Assembly (NCBI RefSeq): GCF_964355755.1 | Contig: NC_092676.1 | Coordinates: 18,210,288 to 18,274,287 of the forward strand | Reading direction: 5' to 3' | DNA from: Antedon mediterranea | Lineage: Eukaryota; Echinodermata; Crinoidea; Comatulida; Antedonidae | Length of the DNA stretch: 64,000 nt | Shown here: positions 25,190-36,689 of the stretch, one piece after another | Position numbering within the stretch: position 1 is the first letter of the stretch | How the letters are laid out: every line of letters starts with the position of its first letter | Notes under the pieces: model-generated | Told to the model about the DNA's origin: nothing | Seen by the model: the letters and a program-made list of their open reading frames with translations, nothing else | The model's database searches: none | Translations under genes and position numbers: made by a program

Positions 25190-27377
25190 AAACGATCATT
25201 ATCATCATCATTATCAACATTTCATCAATATTTACCTAGTGTTCTTATATAAGAGCCATATACTGTTCTATTAAGTTTGGTCTTCACTGCTTCAGTATAA
25301 TCAGTTGTATCTGCTGCTGCTCCTCTTCCTCCCCCTCGTTCCCTGTGGCCTTCTCGATCATCATTCAAGGCTTCTGTATCCCCATCGTCGCTGTCGTCAT
25401 CATTTGTATATTTAATATAAATTGATACCGTACCACGCAATATTATATAAAAGCTGAATAAAGAATGTTTTAATTAATATTATTAATAGTGTGTGTTTTG
25501 TTGTTTTATTTTATTCTAAACGTACTCACTGTACACACAGTAAATTCTGCATTTGGCAAAACTTAACACTTCAAATGGACATGAAAGAATCTCCCCTTCC
25601 CTCGTTTTACCAATACATTGTATCATATAAAACAATATCTCATTGTGAATTACTAAATCTGCGGTTGGTTTATCCACTTTTCTTATTCGATTTACTTCAT
25701 TGATAGGCCTTTATCCTTTGTTTCGCAGATCGTTTCTTCTGTACAGACATAAGACTAATTTTTCATTGTAATTAATTTTCTTTTGATTTGGTCCCATAAA
25801 TAACAATCTACTAAACACATTCTTAACTTCACTCTTCTGGTCTTAATCAGTCGGTATATAAAAAGCAATCAGTATTAACAATAAATGAAATGCCTACACT
25901 GTTAAGTAGATTGACAAACAAAATTAAACAATATGTGCACGGTTTCTTCCTGCCTCTATTAAGTATGTGTATTTCAGTATTCTGATTCATATTGACTTTA
26001 GGTCTAATGTTTGTTTTCATGAAACAATTCCTCAATTAAATTGGTGCGCAAATTAATTCCATTAACAGTATGAAGTATCAAAACAAAACATTGATTGAAC
26101 ATTATAGCATTGCTTTTACTTTTAAAAATATATAAGAGCATTATTATATCCTGTCGTGGAGCAGGCAGGTTTTTTAAACTCGTTATATAAAATGCGCATG
26201 CGTAAATATTCAAAAACATATCTTTTCTTCCGATCCGATGGCGCGATGTGAGCCACGTGTTATATCGTGTGTCCTAGGCTAACTACAGTAGTAGGTCTTG
26301 GCCTAGTATAACTAGTCATGGCCCATGCCCAGGCCAAATTAATTCTGACTAAATTGGTAAAATCTATGAATTATAATTGCATGTTTTGAATATCAGATGT
26401 CTATGTGGTTAGCTTTTAAGTAGGCCATCTTACTAACTAGAATGGCATAGCTAGCCCTAGCTAAAGTAATAGGCCTAGTTTAGTCAATACTGCTGCTGTA
26501 TGTAGGCCTATTGATGGAGGTAATTTATACTCCATGGTATGTAGACCGGCCATTCGTGATTATTCATTTACAGACTGACGTGTAAATCGCGTTTGAAAAC
26601 GTTATATCGTTTTAACCATCTATTAAAATAGCTGATCAAAAAAACCTATCAAAACAGACCTTTATTAGTTATGGTATTCTACGGTAAAACTATTGTAATA
26701 ATTATTAACTGACCTATGACCTTCATCTCCTTGTCGAATTATTACGTGATCTGGCTCAAATTCTCTGAACTCGCAGTTTCGAATAATATCCTTTAATGTT
26801 TCTGGAAATACGTAAATTATTTAATTAACACGAGTATTTTAAATGTAGGCCTATAAATTGACACTTTACGGATGTTTTCTGAAATATACCTCTATATCGG
26901 TAGCCATTTAGGCACGTCTAAAAAGGGTGATGAGTTGAGTGAAGTCGGTGATTAGTAGTATACCTTTAAAGATATTATTATTATTACTATAAATTAATAT
27001 CTCTACTGGCCTACCACACGATTTAATTACATCAATTGTCCAGAGTATGTTGTAATTTATTTTGAAATCATTGACGTAACATTCGGTATTCTGTATTTTT
27101 GGTGTCTTTATAGGGCAAAAAACTGGCATTATTATTATGCTATGCAATGAATGCGAGCGAGGCATGCAAGTATCTAGTTAAGTTGCCTTGTTAACAACAG
27201 TAAGGCATGCCACACTTTTAACTAAATTATTCGTTTGAGGCCTATACCTGTCTTTAATTTCTTGAATATGTCTGACTTTAATTTGAACCAAGGCACAAGA
27301 ATGTTGATGTCTTTTTCCTGGCGTGCATGGGGGTGCGCCGACAACACACTCACCACTTTCTCGTACATGTGCGACAT
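16233..27377 (-). CDS. Tandem cyclic-nucleotide-binding-domain protein (CNBD2-like)
   Basis: Ten minus-strand exons join in frame: 27377-27248, 26801-26714, 25453-25236, 24860-24668, 22073-21876, 21705-21599, 21071-20872, 20413-19755, 18423-18240, 16355-16233; 699 residues if the ATG at 27377 is the start. That ATG directly follows a good splice acceptor, so either the 5' UTR is spliced or earlier coding exons exist. Domain 1 (about 35-200) has HVIIRQGDEGHS, FYIILRGTVSIYI and the phosphate-binding cassette FGELAL (152-157) with Arg164. Domain 2 (about 205-345) has LVRQGDPVNALYFIMGG, but its cassette is altered (GDIAGDIEL). The long eighth exon is disordered, Ser-rich and holds a basic run KRRQRQQR; the last exon is a basic 40-residue tail. 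Domain 1 could bind cAMP or cGMP. Vertebrate CNBD2 is linked to sperm; that is family knowledge only. The orthology is plausible, not proven. Confidence 0.82.
17532..17554. repeat. Hairpin with CATGGAG/CTCCATG arms (1)
   Basis: CATGGAGC and GCTCCATG arms around TTTTATA, in the last intron of the cNBD gene. Two other short hairpins at 29954-29976 and 42322-42353 start and end with the same seven bases. Confidence 0.75.
17717..18110. repeat. Tandem repeat, ~79-bp unit, five copies
   Basis: Units begin near 17717, 17796, 17875, 17948 and 18028. Each contains a variant of GTATCCGGAATTGTACTG followed by CCGTATCCGAGGAGG. The array is in the last intron of the cNBD gene, next to the penultimate exon. 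Units differ at several sites and are 73-80 bases long. Confidence 0.85.
18119..18215. repeat. Direct repeat flanking penultimate cNBD exon, copy 1
   Basis: GAGAATCAAAGTAACCGGAA ... GGTGGGTTTTATGTATCCGC ... GAGGCG. A diverged second copy is found at 18604-18692 on the other side of the exon at 18240-18423. Confidence 0.6.
18604..18692. repeat. Direct repeat flanking penultimate cNBD exon, copy 2
   Basis: GAGAATAAAAGTAACCGGAA ... GGTGGGTTTCATGTACCCGC ... GAGGCG, in the same orientation as copy 1 about 485 bases away. Confidence 0.6.
18866..18985. mobile_element. MITE family 3 (GGTTCCCACTAG), partial copy
   Basis: It has the inner inverted pair of the family, GTGACCAATCACAAGCGA and CGTGATTGGTCA, with GTGCAACGCAAGTGAAG, but the outer GGTTCCCACTAG termini are not recognisable. 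It lies in an intron of the cNBD gene. Confidence 0.55.
19535..19656. mobile_element. MITE family 3, copy with both ends
   Basis: Left end TCTTGGTTCCCATCAGACGC, right end TACGTCCTAGTGGAAAACCA; between them GATGGATTATTTGAACTGTC and TTATTGGTCAATTCG typical of the family. It lies in a cNBD gene intron. Confidence 0.7.
22290..22412 (+). mobile_element. Likely 3' tail of a LINE-type retroelement
   Basis: Ends in GGATAAATAAAGAATGAATG, the short-repeat tail seen at 3' ends of many CR1/L2-like LINEs. There is no coding sequence. It lies in the intron between the two cNBDs. The family is assigned from the tail only. Confidence 0.4.
23811..24445. repeat. Tandem repeat, 207-bp unit, three copies
   Basis: Units start at 23811, 24018 and 24225 (CGCGTTGCATGATATG). 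The second and third starts are exactly 207 bases apart from their predecessors, and the copies are almost identical, so the expansion is recent. The third copy has 12 extra bases (TACATAAGTTGG region) in the middle. Each unit includes GTCTCTAGTGGAAACCAAGA, the terminus of MITE family 3. Confidence 0.92.
24349..24642. mobile_element. Small element with inverted ends TCGTACATAAGTTG
   Basis: TCGTACATAAGTTGGGGAC at the left is mirrored by GTCCTCAACTTATGTACGA at the right, with one mismatch. It contains the end of the 207-bp array and the tRNA-like segment. Units 1 and 2 of the array lack the first 12 bases of this terminus. Confidence 0.55.
24470..24535 (+). ncRNA. tRNA-like segment (SINE head or tRNA pseudogene)
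   Basis: It has a perfect Pol III A box TAGTCGAGTGG (24479-24489) and B box GGTTCGAATCC (24515-24525) at normal spacing, but the T stem and acceptor stem do not pair well. It is therefore read as a tRNA-derived repeat, not a working tRNA. Confidence 0.5.
25131..25190. repeat. Microsatellite (TCA)n
   Basis: About 20 uninterrupted ATC/TCA triplets in the intron before the cNBD exon at 25236-25453. It is followed by imperfect TCATCATTATCATC repeats. Confidence 0.95.
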
Positions 27378-29953
27378 CTGAAATATACAATTGTTAAAAA
27401 CATAAATTAATAATATTCATTTTTAGAATGTAAATTATAAACCAACGTGTTGAATCCGGAATGAGAAAAAAGGTATGATTTATAAAAATCGTCTACATTA
27501 TACTTTCTCACCATAAGTCTATAAATCAGCACGTAGTATTGAAGATTTTACGTGCTCAATAAATACATTATGTTATCTAAACTAAACATTTGAACTCTCC
27601 TCTGACATGCCCACTGCCTACTGTATTATACGCAGTAAAATAAAACCCCACCTTAGCCGGCTTTTTCCCAATTAATTTGCTACGATGGTATGAGTGCGTA
27701 TTTCCGATACTTCTGTGGTTTTTGTTATATACCAGAAGTAGTAAATATTTACATGAGATTAGGCTACATGTGATTACGAGCTGAGTCGTCCACTTGTTAT
27801 TTAGGTTATGTATTTAATGCACTTAAGATACCTTATCAAACTTCCATCATATATAGGCCTAATACACACTTGATCAGAGTGACCCTACCTGTAAGTCACT
27901 CAACTCGGATAACACCTAATCGATAAGAATTTGATTAAGACACGGGTGGATTCTTGTTTAGTGGTCATAGACAAAGGGGAGGGATACATTTTGAAAAAGC
28001 ACACTACAAAATATTAAATGGGTCTCTCATTTCAATATCCTAGATCCGCCACTGGCTTGTCATTATTGTCTATACTGTAGCGTGAACAGGAGCTCCACTC
28101 CAAGAGAACTTAAGCAGTAGCTCATCTGATGTTTATACAATTCATTTTGCCTTATTTGAGGTCTTATTTTATTTCTTTTAGTTAAAACAACATATTTAGA
28201 ACTAAAAGGGCTCTCAGAGAGCGCAAACCATCCTTTAAAATCTTATGAAAATTGGGAAATAACTTTTTTAAGTAATCCTGCTAACTAGCAAATATATAAA
28301 CAAACACACGCGATCGACCGCCATTCTGGCGGATGTAATTACTAAAAGTCCATAGAAATTATATCAGAAAAAATCAATGTTTACATGTAGCCGGAATGCT
28401 TATTTATGTTTTAATATTTTTTTTCAAAATGTATTTGGTCACGTGCTTTGTTTTACGCTTGTGGGTGGGCGGAATGACACGTAGATCACTGTTTTAGCAA
28501 ACAATCACACATCATTTTGTACAAAAAACTCACAATAAGGCTAAACTATAACCATTAATTAATCAAGATAAAACGAGAATATCAAATCTGATTGCCCAAA
28601 AGTGTTTGCCAATTGCCATCTCCATGGAAAGTACATCATTCTATTATTGTTTATTATTTATCTCCATGGTTACATTAACAATTTATTAGCGATTATTTAA
28701 TAGGCAATATATAAATAAGCCAGTAAATTGTTGTAAATAGGGACCTATATACAGCTTCTGATTGTCGTAAAATTGCCCATTATTGCAGCTATGTAATCAC
28801 GGCTATCTTCCGATAGTCTATTGTATATAAACGTATACGTAATCGTAAGCGTTTAAATTTGTAAATGGTAATTTTAAAAGCGTGTGGCCAGTATTTATAG
28901 CCTTCTAATATTCTATAAGTATAAGGGCCTCAAACATAGTTTCTATCGGTGGATATCAATTTTCTAGAAATAGCTCATAAAATACAGTACCGAATTTGAA
29001 AAACCCATTTACACAAAATACAGCTGTATGTTAATTTTGTACAGCCGTTATCATCAGTACGCCTCTCGTCTTTCCACTATTTTGAGCCATAATGGCCATT
29101 GGACGGAATGATTTTATGTTGCGTCTATGTAATTTTCAAGTTCCTTTTGATTTGTACAGTTTAGGCAAATCTATAATAAAGCATATGATATCAAAATTGG
29201 TCTACAAAAAGCAGTAAATTCTGTCAGTATAGTTACACCTTTCTTTTATTGCCAGAAATAAAAAAAAAATTAAAAATAGAGAATCAAATGCAGCTCTACA
29301 TATAAATACTTGTGGGGGAAATTGGAACAAGCTAACAATGTGCAATATCATGAATTTAAAATATGAACACGTACTAAATTTAAATAAATGTGTTGGTTAT
29401 AAGTTAACAATGTTGGGGAAATGAGTAAGTTTCTATCCAAACCACTTATTGAAACTCTATACAAAACTAGGCCTACTATTGAACCGTATTGATTAAGGAA
29501 TTAAACTAGGGCCCTCGGGCATCTGCGTTACGCCACTGGATACCCTACGTCGTGTAAATCAAATTAAATTGGTCATTGATATACATATTTACAACACTCG
29601 ATTGGCAAAACCGTTAAATTGTGGTTATACCTAAGATCATTGTTGGTAAAACGAATATGTCATTACATAACGTTAACCATACCATGTGAAATTATTTTAA
29701 TGTATGTGCAATATTGTTATACAGTACTATGGCAATTGTTATGTGCTTCATTAAATTGATAACATGATCTATAGTTTAGTATATTATATTATATTATATA
29801 ACAATAAATTGTATATTAAAATACATATGCATTATAGAATGAATAAAGATGGGAGAGACCCATAGAAGAAAATTTAAAAAAAACCCATAATATGTGACAC
29901 TGTACTGTGAGCCTATATGTTACAGGCAAAACTTCGCTGTAGGCATGTAGTAG

Positions 29954-29976
29954 CATGGAGTATTCTTTACTCCATG
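29954..29976. repeat. Hairpin with CATGGAG/CTCCATG arms (2)
   Basis: CATGGAGTA and TACTCCATG-type arms around a short loop (CATGGAGTATTCTTTACTCC then ATG). Its outer seven bases are the same as in the hairpins at 17.5 kb and 42.3 kb, while the inner sequence differs. Confidence 0.7.
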
Positions 29977-30359
29977 GTAGTAGCCTAGGCCTACAATTTT
30001 GCTACAGCACAGAGAGAATCGTATAACAGGAGGAACTAATTCTAAATGAATATATCCTTTTAGTTCAATCTTATTATCAAAGATATATGCAGTGGTAGCT
30101 AATAGAAAAATATATTTACGATTTCTTATCCATTCCAGATAAACAGTAAGTTTAAATTGTTGCCAGATAACTATGACAACGATAGCCAAAGCAAACATGA
30201 TACAATTAATTTTGATTTAAGGATTAATCACCAAGTCAATAAAGATATAGGCCTAGTTTTAAATTAAACAACACATTGAAAATTAGAACTTAATATAAAT
30301 ATACCAGGTCATTTCTATAGGCACTGACAAAGTGGTTCGAAGTACAATACTCACTTAAA

Positions 30360-30490
30360 GATGTTTTAAAAAAGATAAATGAAATAAACTTTGAATAGCT
30401 CATTTTGTCCGTTATTCCCTTCAACATTAAAATGGCATATTCAACACATTTATAAAATTAGTTTTCAGGAAAATAATCTTTAAGATTTGT
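30360..30490. mobile_element. MITE family 2, fragment
   Basis: CAACATTAAAATGGCATATT then TTTTCAGGAAAATAATCTTTAA match the right half of the TTAA-flanked family. The left half is missing or unrecognisable. Confidence 0.5.
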
Positions 30491-31014
30491 TAATTAGGGC
30501 ATATTGCATTTAAAAAAGATGCTGCTTGCTACGTATTATTAGGCGTTGACAAAGGAGGTGGGAGTATGAACGTTTCCACTGTTTTTTTAAATTGAAAAAT
30601 AACATCTTGTGAGGCTTTACATACAGTGTAAAGGATTTGTACAATAATGTTATACAAGGACATCTTCCACGAAACGTGTTTAACCTTATGCCCCAGACCA
30701 ATAGGATTACACCGTATAGTTTGGACCCAAAAATCAGGCGTCTATAAATTAGTAATCACAGACAAAAACATTATGAAAAGTAATTTATTTTCATTAAAAT
30801 TAAAAAGTGCAAAATGTTGAAAATGTATTGGGGATGTACGGTCTATTAAAATGATTAGATGTCAATGTTAACGTTTTACTTGCGTCATTAGGAAGCTTTT
30901 TTAAAGTTTCTAAAAATAAACCAATTGTAACAAAGGAAGATTTAATAGTCTTCCAATCCATCACCAAAAATAACATATCTTTTTATTTTATATGTCATAC
31001 GCATCCAATAGCGA

Positions 31015-31250
31015 GCACAAACTCGCCAATTACAGGATGGATAAACTATTTTATGATATAATAACTAAATCTCTTTTGAGGCTTAGAGAGTGGAGTTGAA
31101 AGAGTGGTGAGTTACAACCCTGGACTAGGTCAGGATTGAACCCTGGACTAGGTCAGGATTGAACCCTGGACTAGGTCAGGATTGAACTCTGGACCATAAG
31201 ATTTGAAGGCAAGCACGTTAACCACCAAGCTAAAGCTACACTACGCAAGT
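31015..31250 (-). mobile_element. tRNA-derived SINE with triplicated B-box segment
   Basis: Read on the minus strand it starts with a tRNA-like head (TAGCTTGGTGGTTAACGTGC as A-box region), then a 23-bp segment present three times (31118-31186), each carrying the B box GGTTCAATCC, then a body and a tail with CCTGTAATTGGCGAGTT. The tail and head match the repeat at 49530-49920. Confidence 0.65.
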
Positions 31251-33207
31251 CCAATATGCAAGTCTTCGTAAAAAAAAAAGATCGAATAATTGCATACACG
31301 ATATATTTTATATATTGGAAAAATATTTATACAGTATTTTATATTCATCAATCCACCGCTTACATCTTGATGACTACACAATTCCATTTAAAAAGGAGGC
31401 TCTCGGATTTTGGCCGCGCAAAGTAGAGCAGTAATAGACGGCACATCCAGAGGTTGCTTTTCGATACCGTATAACCAGCCTACAGCGTCGCACACACATT
31501 GTTTACAAAAACCTTGCCGTGCAATAGAACCATTGATTAGAACTTTTATCCTGCAATAGTATTAATAGCGTTGTTGAGGCAACACATAAACACTATATCT
31601 AAAACATTCTCACAAAACGAGTTCTATTATTTATTTTTGGATAAATGTGGAACGAACCCACGAAAGACAACACAAAAATAGAAAAATGTACCATGTGCTG
31701 TAGCATTGCGAACTTAAAGGTTTGTCCTATGGAAAATTACGGTACTCCTCCAGACAGTGACTACACTCATACGTCATCAGTGAGAAGACCTTCATGTCAT
31801 TAATAACCTCGAACATCTTTGACCTATTTACACGTTAATAATATAATTTCATTAGCTTGTTGAATATATTACTTTGACAAGGACATCGCGTTGAGTAGGT
31901 TTTAAAAGTATTTTAAATTAAACATAATGTGGCGTTTAGACTATTTATTGTTGCTATTTATCATCATTATTATTAACGATGCATACATAAATAATAATTA
32001 ATATTAGTATTATTATTATTATTATTAATTATTATAATTATATTAAATTATATTAGTGCAATTACCTTATTCTCAAACCTGTGAGTGTTTTTTCTACTGA
32101 TACGGTAATAATACCTGTTTTATGAAACGGTTAAAATGCATAAATATGTATTATTAATACGATATTTTACGGTACTTACAGGACACTTAAGATTTTACGC
32201 CTATAACAGCTTTCATTTCCTATAAGGGACCTTCATGTCGAGTGCTGAGGTAACCCCCTACTTTTCCGAAAGATTCACTGATTTCACACAACACAAGCTA
32301 GAGCTGCAACTCCCTGGTCATTGTGAACCTGTGGGGATCCCTGTCCTAACCACTCACCCGCAATATAATGCTTTTAACATTTCCATCTAATTTTGATAAT
32401 GTCTTCGTTGATCGAGTAAACTAAGGACCCTAACCATTCATGAACATATCTAATCGCAGTATTTTAGTTATTTCAGATAGTGTAACCGCAAATTATGATA
32501 TCAACGCTATTAAAAAGCAATATTTAAACTATTCAACTCACATAATTTAATAATCGTTTACAATCGTAGGGTTGGCTACGTGACTGCAACCGGGACTTTG
32601 TTGGCTAATACCAATGGGAAAATTAATGAGGCGTTATCTCTCATCCTAAAATCGTCTTCCCTGGTCACGATTTTTTCACCATAAATAAACAAATAGGAAA
32701 TTGTTTCCAATTAATATTGTTTTCTCCTTCAGAATCTTCTACACGTAAATCAAAACAACGTATTATTAAAATTAAACTTTCAATTTGAATTTCGAATGGT
32801 AATTGAAGTGGTTTAGATGATGTATCTACTTAGACTTGACTACTGTGTGTACAATTATAAGGACAATGTCAAAATGAATAGTTGTTTCTATTCCTCCTAA
32901 GGTAATAGAAAATAAATCGTACTTACTGTCTTGTATATTCCGATCCTAGATTGATATCAGAGTCAGATGATTGTCGTCATAAAAACTTGCAATATAGGCA
33001 TATTATGCTCATCATTGGCTTAATACGTTGCTTTGAATTGGTTCATTGTGCTTTCGCGAGCAAGTTTAATATCGTCGCCAAAGCAAATGGACTTCGTTCG
33101 TGGTTTCGAGAGGCTATTCAAAGATAAGACCATGACGCAATAATGGTCATCAGTGGTCATTTAATTATTAAAAGTCAACGCACGTCTAAAATGCACTAAC
33201 AATACGT

Positions 33208-33562
33208 TTAAAGGTGTATTGTTCCCCCAAAAACATGAATGAAGATTAATTAAATCAGACTTTGAATATGTTATTTTGTTATTGTAATAAAGTCAATCAC
33301 TTCCGTAGAAAGAAAATTGAGAAAAAAATGTTTTTACTTATAAAATGACAAAATAAATGGTAACATTAAAGCAAAAACCCATTGGCTGGCAGCAAATTTG
33401 ACAATTTTTGCTTTAAATTACAGTTTTTTTTAGGTAAATATCTTTTTTTTAAATCCAGTTTTCGGTCTATTATTTATTATTACTATTGTATTACATTAAA
33501 TTGGCATATTCAACAAAAAGTTTGTTAAGAATTATTTTTTCAGGGGGACAATACATCTTTAA
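33208..33562. mobile_element. MITE family 2, copy C
   Basis: TTAA at both borders (33208-33211, 33559-33562). Inverted ends AAAGGTGTATTGTTCCCCCA on the left and AAAGATGTATTGTCCCCCTG when the right end is complemented. The body matches copies A and D. Confidence 0.85.
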
Positions 33563-34192
33563 GAGAATTGCAAATGGTGTGGAAATCAGAGTGTTTGGAA
33601 TAATTATTAGCCAATATCTAAAGACCAGTTCACACTGTAATGTTGACGCGGGTACGTTTGATATAAGACATCCGGGTTGTTATGCTTACATATTAAATAG
33701 AGAGAACTAACAGTAGGAAATCGTATACTAAAATGATCCATCTATGAACGAGTTGGTATATTCACATTTCCTGGAAAGATAGATTAAAAAATTAAAACAC
33801 CGAATTAATTTTCATAAATACCCCCATAATAAAATTCATAATATACTTTCATAATACATTTTCATGCACATATTAGGTCTTATAGGGTGGCAAATAAGGT
33901 ACCTTAATTAGGACCGCAGTCACTCATTTAACTGAAACCTAATATAAGCCCTCGTGTATATTTTAGCCGTTATCTTCTCATCAGAGTTTCGTCAGCCCTA
34001 ATGGCTACAATTTATGTATTTATTATTTAATAGTATATTTACTAAGCGGTGTAACTCTTCGTAGTCTGTTACGATTTAGGATGTTTGGACGGTTGACCCT
34101 CATTGATAGGATCCCCGAACCAGGAAAAAAAGAATGAGCCTAGGTATCTACGAATATGTCAAAGGTCATAAACTAGCCGGTTATTGCAAGAG

Positions 34193-34544
34193 TTAAAGAT
34201 GCATTGTTCCCCTGAGAAAATAATTCTTAACAACATTTTTGTAGAATATTCAATTTTAATGTAACATATAATACTTATCCACTTTGACCAGAAATTGGAT
34301 TGAAACCTGTAATTTAAGAGAAAAATGGTGGTTTTATCAATGTTATTGACTGGCAGCCAATGGGTTTTAAATTGAATTTAACCATTTATTTTGTCATTTT
34401 ATAAGTAAAAACATTGTTGTTCTTTTTTGTTTTTTTTTTTTCTACGGAAGTGATTAACTTTATTAAAACTACAAAATACCATATTTTAAGTCTAATTTAA
34501 TTAATTTTTATTTTTCATGTTTTTGGAGGACAATACATCTTTAA
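34193..34544. mobile_element. MITE family 2, copy D (inverted orientation)
   Basis: TTAA at both borders. The body runs in the opposite orientation to copies A and C: CTTTGACCAGAAATTGGATT comes before TCTACGGAAGTGATTAACTT. The two copies C and D are 630 bases apart. Confidence 0.85.
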
Positions 34545-36689
34545 TATTGGTAAAAATTTAGAATAGAGTATTTGGAATATTAAACGTTACGGTATATTGA
34601 GTACCGTCACCATGGAAACATAAAGCTATTAATGTATACATCCTTAATTTAAATGAGTTCGAAAATCAAGACGTTATTAAATTACAAATATTAATTGTTC
34701 AGCGTTGAATTATCTTACCATGGCCAATTAACCAAGATTCCAATGGCGCAATATGGTGTGAGTGTTTAATTAACTCGATGATTTAAGAACCTCACTGTGT
34801 TTATTAAAATTCAAATAATAGAGACTTTACTGCATCAAAGCAGGCTGGTTTGACAGAGCGAATAAGTTTCTGGTCTATCAAACCACTGAAAAAACCCACA
34901 AGCTTTAATGTGGTCTTCATTATAATGAAATTATTGGGATAAAAGTTTTGGATCAGCCAAAAGAAAAATGTTATGAATACTCTACAAAGATATAAAGACT
35001 TCTTTTTGTCCTTTAAAAAAATCCACTGAATAAACCACAAGCTTTAGTGTGGTCTTATAATACATTTATTGGAACAACATTTTTGCGGTTTTATTCCCTT
35101 TTGGATTATCCAAATAAAACATTTGTTAATACTATAGCCTACACAGTTCAGATGAACTTTTTCACTGATGAGAATTAAGAAATTAAATGTATATAGTCTA
35201 TTCAAAGAAATCTATTTTTTTAAACAGTCTTTTCAAAAACAATTTACCGTAATTAGTCTATTGTAATGTTTATATACTAAATATTCAGCAGTAGATCGAC
35301 AGTCATCTAATCTTTTCTACGTGTATTTAGACTCGTATCTAGATGACTGTCAATCGTCAGTCATGATCTATCTAATGACAGCTGCAGAATCGCGTGAAAT
35401 ATTTCAAATAATGTGTGATTCTTTTTCTCGATGAATATGAAATGGGGATCAGCTAAAAAAGAGAAATAATGTAGCCGTTTTCTTCTTTACACCCCATGGC
35501 TATTACCATTGTGTTAAACGTAAAAAAATAAGCCCATCTAAAACAAAAGCCCATCTTGAAAAGAATCCCATCCAAGAGTACTTCTTCTTCTCGAGGTTTT
35601 ACCGTATGATATCAAAATGGGATGATGATGACTATAGTCCAGAAAATATTGACACACAAATACCATGACTTCAGTTGCAAATAGCTTTATTATTCACTAC
35701 ACTATTCTTAAAAGTACTGTATGTAAATTAGTTTCACATTTGCATATAATATATTCTAAAGACTAATTAGCATATTGTTACAGGTGTAACATTAACAATT
35801 GTGCTGAGATTATTGATGTTACAATGTTATGTTGATTGATTGATTGATTCATTTAGTTTATTTTCATATAGCGTTAATATATAAATATTATATAAATATT
35901 ATATAAATATTATATAAATCATATAACACATTCAGTTCATAGTATGATACATACACACGTTTCTCATTATCAGATCATGATAATAATTACATTTCTTTCA
36001 CAAGCATAACACACTTTATAGTGTATACAGTTTCTTAGAATTTAAAAATAAATTACTCTCAGAATATATATAAAATACTGAAATATGTCAACAAATTAAT
36101 ATAATTTGTAATAAATGTGAGGCAATATGATACATTATGAAAATATATTCATATTAATATGCTGTAATACCATAAAGTACAGTTTAACAAATAAAAACAC
36201 ATATCTATACACATACGTATGACGTAATTGCGCAGGTCATGACGTAATTGCACATGCCATGACGTAATTTTGTAGGTATTGTAAAGATTTGTAATCAAGT
36301 TGTATTTGTTTTTTTTAAATAGTATTCTAAGCTAAATCAAGGTATATAGATATGTCACACAATCCACACACTCCGCTGCGCAATAAATACCTTTAAAACT
36401 CGAAAAATATAAATTATTTCTGTGTAAATATATATAAAATCTGTATAAAATATTTCAATCTGTATAAAATATTATAATGTTACTTACTACATTGCACATC
36501 ATTCCTTTAAAAAATAAAACATTAAACTACTAAATGCGATTTGCTAGGCCTACTGAGCTCACACAAAAATACAGTCTGGCCTACAATACATTCTATCTGA
36601 GTCGAGATCAAGCATGGACAAGTTCTGCTGAGAGATTCAATCCAATAGCCTACGGGTTTTCCTGAATATTTGAATAGGTTCTTGTTTTT
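34545..36689. other. Downstream region of the first IL-17 gene
   Basis: There is no gene. From about 35830 to 36480 the sequence is a diverged copy of 43600-44260 (shared words include TATAGCGTTA, GTATGATACATACA and TATAGTGTATACAG/TGTAGTGTATACAT, and AATAAATTAC), part of the IL-17 tandem duplication. A short internal direct repeat with CCACAAGCTTTA(A/G)TGTGGTCTT lies at about 34895 and 35035. Confidence 0.6.

Larger units (their letters stand above)
27378..33207. other. Intergenic sequence upstream of cNBD gene
   Basis: No convincing gene. It should contain the cNBD promoter and any 5' exons, which I could not locate. It holds a fragment of MITE family 2 at about 30360-30490, a SINE at 31015-31250 and a hairpin at 29954-29976. 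The rest is AT-rich and without recognised features. Confidence 0.5.

Noticed and set aside
27178-27390. Frame reading DVAHVRESGECVVG over the first cNBD exon
   Set aside because: It is the wrong frame: the ATG frame of the same exon joins correctly to the next exon and encodes the helix expected before a cNBD.
29920-30198. Minus-strand frame with a hydrophobic start
   Set aside because: Hydrophobic residues are expected from AT-rich DNA; it contains a hairpin (29954-29976) and shows no homology.
33486-33710. 74-codon plus-strand frame
   Set aside because: It crosses the right end of MITE copy C into unrelated sequence.
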